A DNA stretch of 64,000 nucleotides from Spodoptera frugiperda (lineage: Eukaryota > Arthropoda > Insecta > Lepidoptera > Noctuidae). The notes below the pieces were generated by a model, which saw only the letters and a list, made by a program, of their open reading frames with translations, did not search any database and was not told where the DNA came from. Below, piece by piece: positions 60,349-64,000 of the stretch. Each line of letters opens with the position of its first letter. Within the stretch, counting starts at the first letter, position 1. Where the stretch lies: the NCBI RefSeq assembly GCF_023101765.2, contig NC_064237.1, forward strand, positions 992,001 to 1,056,000. The letters run 5' to 3'. The position numbers were made by a program, and so were the translations under genes.

Positions 60349-60450
60349 AGTAAACGGTTGCTAGTTTTACAAACGCGAAATGTTAAGCCGGGTCCAGACG
60401 AGTGTAACGTGTAAGTAAACGGTTGCTAGTTTTACAAACGCGAAATGTTA
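60349..60450. repeat. Local tandem duplication, 65-bp period
   Basis: A 37-bp segment starting AGTAAACGGTTGCTAG occurs at 60349-60385 and identically at 60414-60450, separated by 28 bp (AGCCGGGTCCAGACGAGTGT...). It is a recent local duplication or two ends of a small insert. Confidence 0.85.
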
Positions 60451-61628
60451 TTTAGCAAGACGTCGCGAACGTGACGGATTCGCGAATGAAATGTACTCCA
60501 GGCTCTCAGTAGAGACACGAGCACTTAAATTAACTTCACGAACTATTCTAAAATGGTATTCTAATGCCGTTTCGAGAATTGCGCCGGTATTCCGGGAAGG
60601 TCCTAATACCGGCCCTTTTATGCGATGCCCTTAACTTTTCAAATGGGTTAGCATAATTTATTCCCTGCATCTCTCACTGTTTAATAGGACACCAGCATTT
60701 TTGTGGAGCTCTTTTTTTCGTCCAATCGTCCGTCTGTTGAACGAAGGACGGTCAAGTTTTTCTTATTTCACAATTTCAAATGATTAGTTCTTTTGATTCG
60801 TTTTTTGTTACGTTCGCGAGTTTACAATAGTTTTTTGTTAATTGAACCTTGTGGAGTTTATTAGCGTTGTTTGAAAAAGGGGAAGAGAGCGATGTTTTGT
60901 AGCGGGATACGATTTGCTGGGCCGTTAGACGGAATTGAGCAGAATATTTGAATGAACAATTTTGTTTGCTTATTGGTAACTGAAACATGATAAATGTCTT
61001 GTCTTACACACTCATTTTGTAACGGTATTCATCCTCAGAATCGCATTATTAGTAGAATTACTATTCCTAGTATTCCTATAAATCTGCATGAATAAGACGT
61101 TCCATAGTACTGATGATCATGCATTTAGTGAATTAGGTAATCTCGCAATGTTCTATGTAAACTGTAAGGTGTCTCAGTAACGTGTCATGTCAACAGCGAC
61201 GCATGTAATCACCGTGTTCCATAATTTGGTGTGAGTTTATGTATTAGTGACACACCGAGCTGTGGGCGGCTCGGGAAACTGACACAATACATCTTACAAA
61301 TACCCACTTAATATGATAATTAGTGGAAACGTTTTACAACAACATGGTAAATAGTTATATTTCACTCAAACACCGTTACGTTCCCATAATATTCTCTGAG
61401 TGCATGGAGTATTAAATAAGTGGAGCGCTCGTGTGCATGGGTGGACACGCTTGGTGTTTGTCCAGTCTACTACACAGCAAATGGAAATAAACTGGAATAT
61501 TTTTGTTAAGACTTATTTTAAGGGATTTGTTCTCCGTTTTTTAGATAATTTTGTTAAGAAAAAGCTTTGAGATCGCATAAAAATGTTTGTATCAGTTACT
61601 TTACAATCTTTTTTATTAATCGATGCCA
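60451..61628. other. Non-coding DNA, nothing recognised
   Basis: AT-rich, with no supported feature. Confidence 0.45.
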
Positions 61629-61812
61629 CAACACAAAAATTTTCTCCTGTGACGTAGGTGCGTTTACAAACATACGATCTCACATACACGTGACACTCAG
61701 ACCCGTAACAACAATTTGTGGAGTGCTCCTTGCGGCAATAGAACCCGCTACACGTTGTACGACAGTGAGTTGTCCAGAATGTCCAACAACCGCGCCAATC
61801 GTGCAGTCAAAA
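61629..61812 (-). repeat. tRNA-derived SINE, family B, copy 3
   Basis: The reverse complement starts TTTTGACTGCACGATTGGCG, has a degenerate B box (GCGGGTTCTATTGCCGC), then AATTGTTGTTACGGGTCTGA, GTCACGTGTATGTGAGATCG and CGCACCTACGTCACAGGAG. It matches copy 2 (50520-50707) along its full length. The open plus frame across it (61567-61833) is a shadow. Confidence 0.7.
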
Positions 61813-63242
61813 CTAGTTCTTTCAGTTTTGTAGCTTATTTAACCCATCCGAATCTTTCAGTACTTTGTATGTAGGTACAGCACACGCCACGCCCATGATC
61901 AAAATCATTACAATTATCCATTGTTACTCCATTTGTCTAGTAATCTATTTGTTGTATAGTTTTGTTCCGCTAGGCGAGTCTCTCCTTATTAAATGATAAT
62001 TTAATTGCATTCAAACTACTCACAACGTACTTTGTTTTGTAGAAGAATGTTAAGAGAAACACCTCTTATTATCGCTTAACGAGCGTCCGTGGAAAATTGA
62101 GCGGAAAATGCAAAATTGTTGTTTACCCACTTTGATAGAAAATTGGCTAAAGCATACATTATGTTACTTAATGAAGCAAGATTTCTCAGAATTCTTTGTT
62201 AATACGAAGTAGGTTTCGTAGCTGTTTCGAAAATATTAAGTAAAAGTTTGCTTATTAATTTTTCGAAAGGTTTTAGCTACTATCTCTTCTTTACAGTTAG
62301 AATTCAGTGTTAATTTCTTATTAATTTTGCCGTTAAGGTCTAAAGTTTAAACCTAGCCCATCTCATTAGGTACTACGCAAATCAACGTAAAACTCGCATC
62401 AAGTTGCTACACTTCGCAAATTAAATATGAATTCTCTTTGTATGAAACTCAGTGTTTTCCGAATGGCTAAAAAGCCGAAGCAATACTTCAATCACTGTCC
62501 CACACACGTCCCACTGAATCGCCGATATTGTTCGAAATCTATGACGTCAAAGCAATGTTCTACCTCTTTATTGTTGCTGTTATTCTGGTACATCGGTTTC
62601 TAGTTATTATGGCGATCAGCTACACTTTGTATTTTTTTGATTATTCGTTTGGTTCTAATTACATTTGTTTAATTTTTATGTTTAACGTAATAAGCGTCAG
62701 ATCCATTCTATTCTTTCAGATTTGAAAGTGAATGAAGTTTCTGTAGACTAGGGCGACAGACTTAAAAAGAGCTAGCAATATTAAAATGCTTTTAATGTTT
62801 CCGTAGTGCTTGTTGTCGACGATGATGACGCACCGCTATATTAGGCAAACCTACATTTAGTTTGTTTACAATATTTATGTATTGAAATAAGCAGAGACTT
62901 TATAATAGTCTAGTAATAAAACTTACGTAGATATTTATTGTTGTGTTATTATTTTTCTCTTATCTTCTATTAATTAACAAACAAGTGCGTTAAAATGGAT
63001 GACTAATTAATACAAATTGGTACCTATAGCTATAAATGAATATTTGTAACTAAATAATAACATAGCGTTAGTTTTTTAACTAGACACGGTTCCTAAATCA
63101 TATTCAGGGGATTTTACCACTATTAAATAGAATATTGGCGAAACTGTAAATGGTTTTTATAGCATTTTTTGTACGTTTATATTGTTTTACAGGTAAATAA
63201 TAAATTTTAATGGCCGTAGTAATAACGTGGCGTTGTTCACAG
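61813..63242. other. Intron-like DNA before the first coding exon
   Basis: AT-rich sequence with no frame of note. It ends in TTGTTCACAG, the acceptor used at 63243. Confidence 0.4.
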
Positions 63243-63270
63243 GTGGTGAGGTGGTTCAACACGAGAGGCG

Positions 63271-63328
63271 ATGCTGGGCGGGGCGGCGGGGGGCGCCCGC
63301 TCCCGCCCGCCCACTGATCTCCAACAAG
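63271..63328 (+). CDS. First coding exon of an unrecognised gene
   Basis: The exon runs 63243-63328, after acceptor TTGTTCACAG and before donor GTATGC. Its first 28 bases are leader with an in-frame TGA at 63247-63249, so the ATG at 63271 is the first usable start. It encodes MLGGAAGGARSRPPTDLQQ, a Gly/Ala/Arg/Pro-rich N-terminus, and ends one base into a codon (phase 1). The exon at 63666 accepts that phase. The strong GC content against AT-rich introns supports a real exon. An alternative frame (GEVVQHERRC...) is also open but would need an upstream coding exon. I do not recognise the protein. Confidence 0.45.
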
Positions 63329-63665
63329 GTATGCAAGCCTAGTACTCGTAACACTGAAACTAAAAGTATTTTTTTACGCTTTTATTTTACTACTGTTGTA
63401 CTGAATTTTCTTTTAAATAATTAATCGTTGATTGTAGGCGATTTTTATTTTAACCAGTACCTACCTACGTTATTAATCCTATTATACCATTAGTTTTACG
63501 TTGCACAACTTGTAGTACCTAACTATTATCTCTTAAAATTACATTACACAAACGTAACCACCTTCCTAGCCGACTATTCTGTTTTATTCTAATTAGCGTT
63601 TTAAATTACATAAAACTGTTTTTAATTATTGTGAACAGTGAAACAAAACGATATTTCTTCCACAG
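63329..63665 (+). other. Short intron between two coding exons
   Basis: 337 bp, AT-rich, starting GTATGC and ending TTCTTCCACAG. It contains stops in all frames. Confidence 0.45.
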
Positions 63666-63734
63666 GTGTGGCCCGGTTCCCGTTGTACTCCCTGTTCCCG
63701 ACACAGACCGGTAACCGACCCACGATACACAAAG
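63666..63734 (+). CDS. Second coding exon of the unrecognised gene
   Basis: 69 bp between acceptor TTCTTCCACAG and donor GTGGGT. Entered in phase 1 it completes a Gly codon and then reads VARFPLYSLFPTQTG and NRPTIHK, leaving one base of the next codon. The frame is open throughout, GC-rich and protein-like. The exon is a multiple of three, so it could be skipped without changing frame. The product and the rest of the gene lie beyond the window. No domain can be assigned to these 23 residues. Confidence 0.5.
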
Positions 63735-64000
63735 GTGGGTTATTTGTTATTTGTAACTATTACAAACTTGCTTCTACCCGTAGGACATTGACTTTTGGTC
63801 TGAATAAGTCTTTGTTTTAGTTTTATAACCTCAACAGCAATATAATTATGTACCTAAGTATGTATATAGTTAGATGTCATATACCTAAACAAGTTTAGAT
63901 AGAAATTCTCGTCAAAAATTACCAAGCAAACATAAATTTCAAAATGCATCACATACATAGGATCGTTAAAAACAACAAACAAAACGAAGAATGTATGAGT
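63735..64000 (+). other. Start of the next intron
   Basis: Begins GTGGGT. It is AT-rich sequence to the window end with no further exon seen. Confidence 0.4.

Overview
The window looks like moth (Lepidoptera) nuclear DNA, probably noctuid-like. It is AT-rich, has almost no long open frames, carries dispersed tRNA-headed and palindromic repeats of the kind common in Lepidoptera, and has GT-AG exon candidates. No bacterial-style operon, rRNA, free-standing tRNA gene or CRISPR array was seen. Except for one 669-codon frame, the open frames have the lengths expected by chance at this base composition, so they are not called as genes.

Layout. At 1-7.4 kb there is non-coding DNA with GC-rich islands, palindromes and one TA-flanked MITE. 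At 7.4-8.26 kb a GC-rich stretch is followed by 5'UTR-like sequence ending in a strong splice donor. From 8.3 to 63.2 kb the DNA is mostly intron-like or intergenic, with mobile-element insertions and one candidate 47-bp exon (42049-42095). At the right edge two short GC-rich, phase-compatible exons (63243-63328 and 63666-63734) begin an unrecognised protein. The simplest model is one plus-strand gene with very long 5' introns whose coding part starts at 63271 and runs out of the window. The link between these exons is inferred.

The most striking items are two complete, apparently recent, non-autonomous LTR retrotransposons 5 kb apart. The first (23336-25987, minus) has two identical 184-bp LTRs, a TATA target duplication and a perfect 18-nt primer-binding site for tRNA-Pro. 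Its single intact ORF encodes Gag, two zinc knuckles and an aspartic protease; reverse transcriptase, RNase H and integrase are absent, and a lysine/glutamate-rich tail follows the protease. The second (30935-31918, plus) is a 984-bp TRIM-like element. It has 242-bp LTRs differing at one base, an ATAG target duplication, a perfect 19-nt tRNA-Trp primer-binding site, a polypurine tract and a 500-bp interior with no recognisable gene. Both must borrow polymerase from autonomous relatives.

Other mobile DNA includes three tRNA-related SINE or SINE-like families and two other dispersed repeat families (up to three copies each), one 282-bp SINE with a clean 12-bp target duplication, a 197-bp Helitron-like element with TC/CTAG ends and a terminal hairpin, and palindromic MITEs flanked by TA. 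A frameshifted fragment of a trypsin-like serine protease (46582-46915, minus) is the only recognisable relic of a cellular enzyme.
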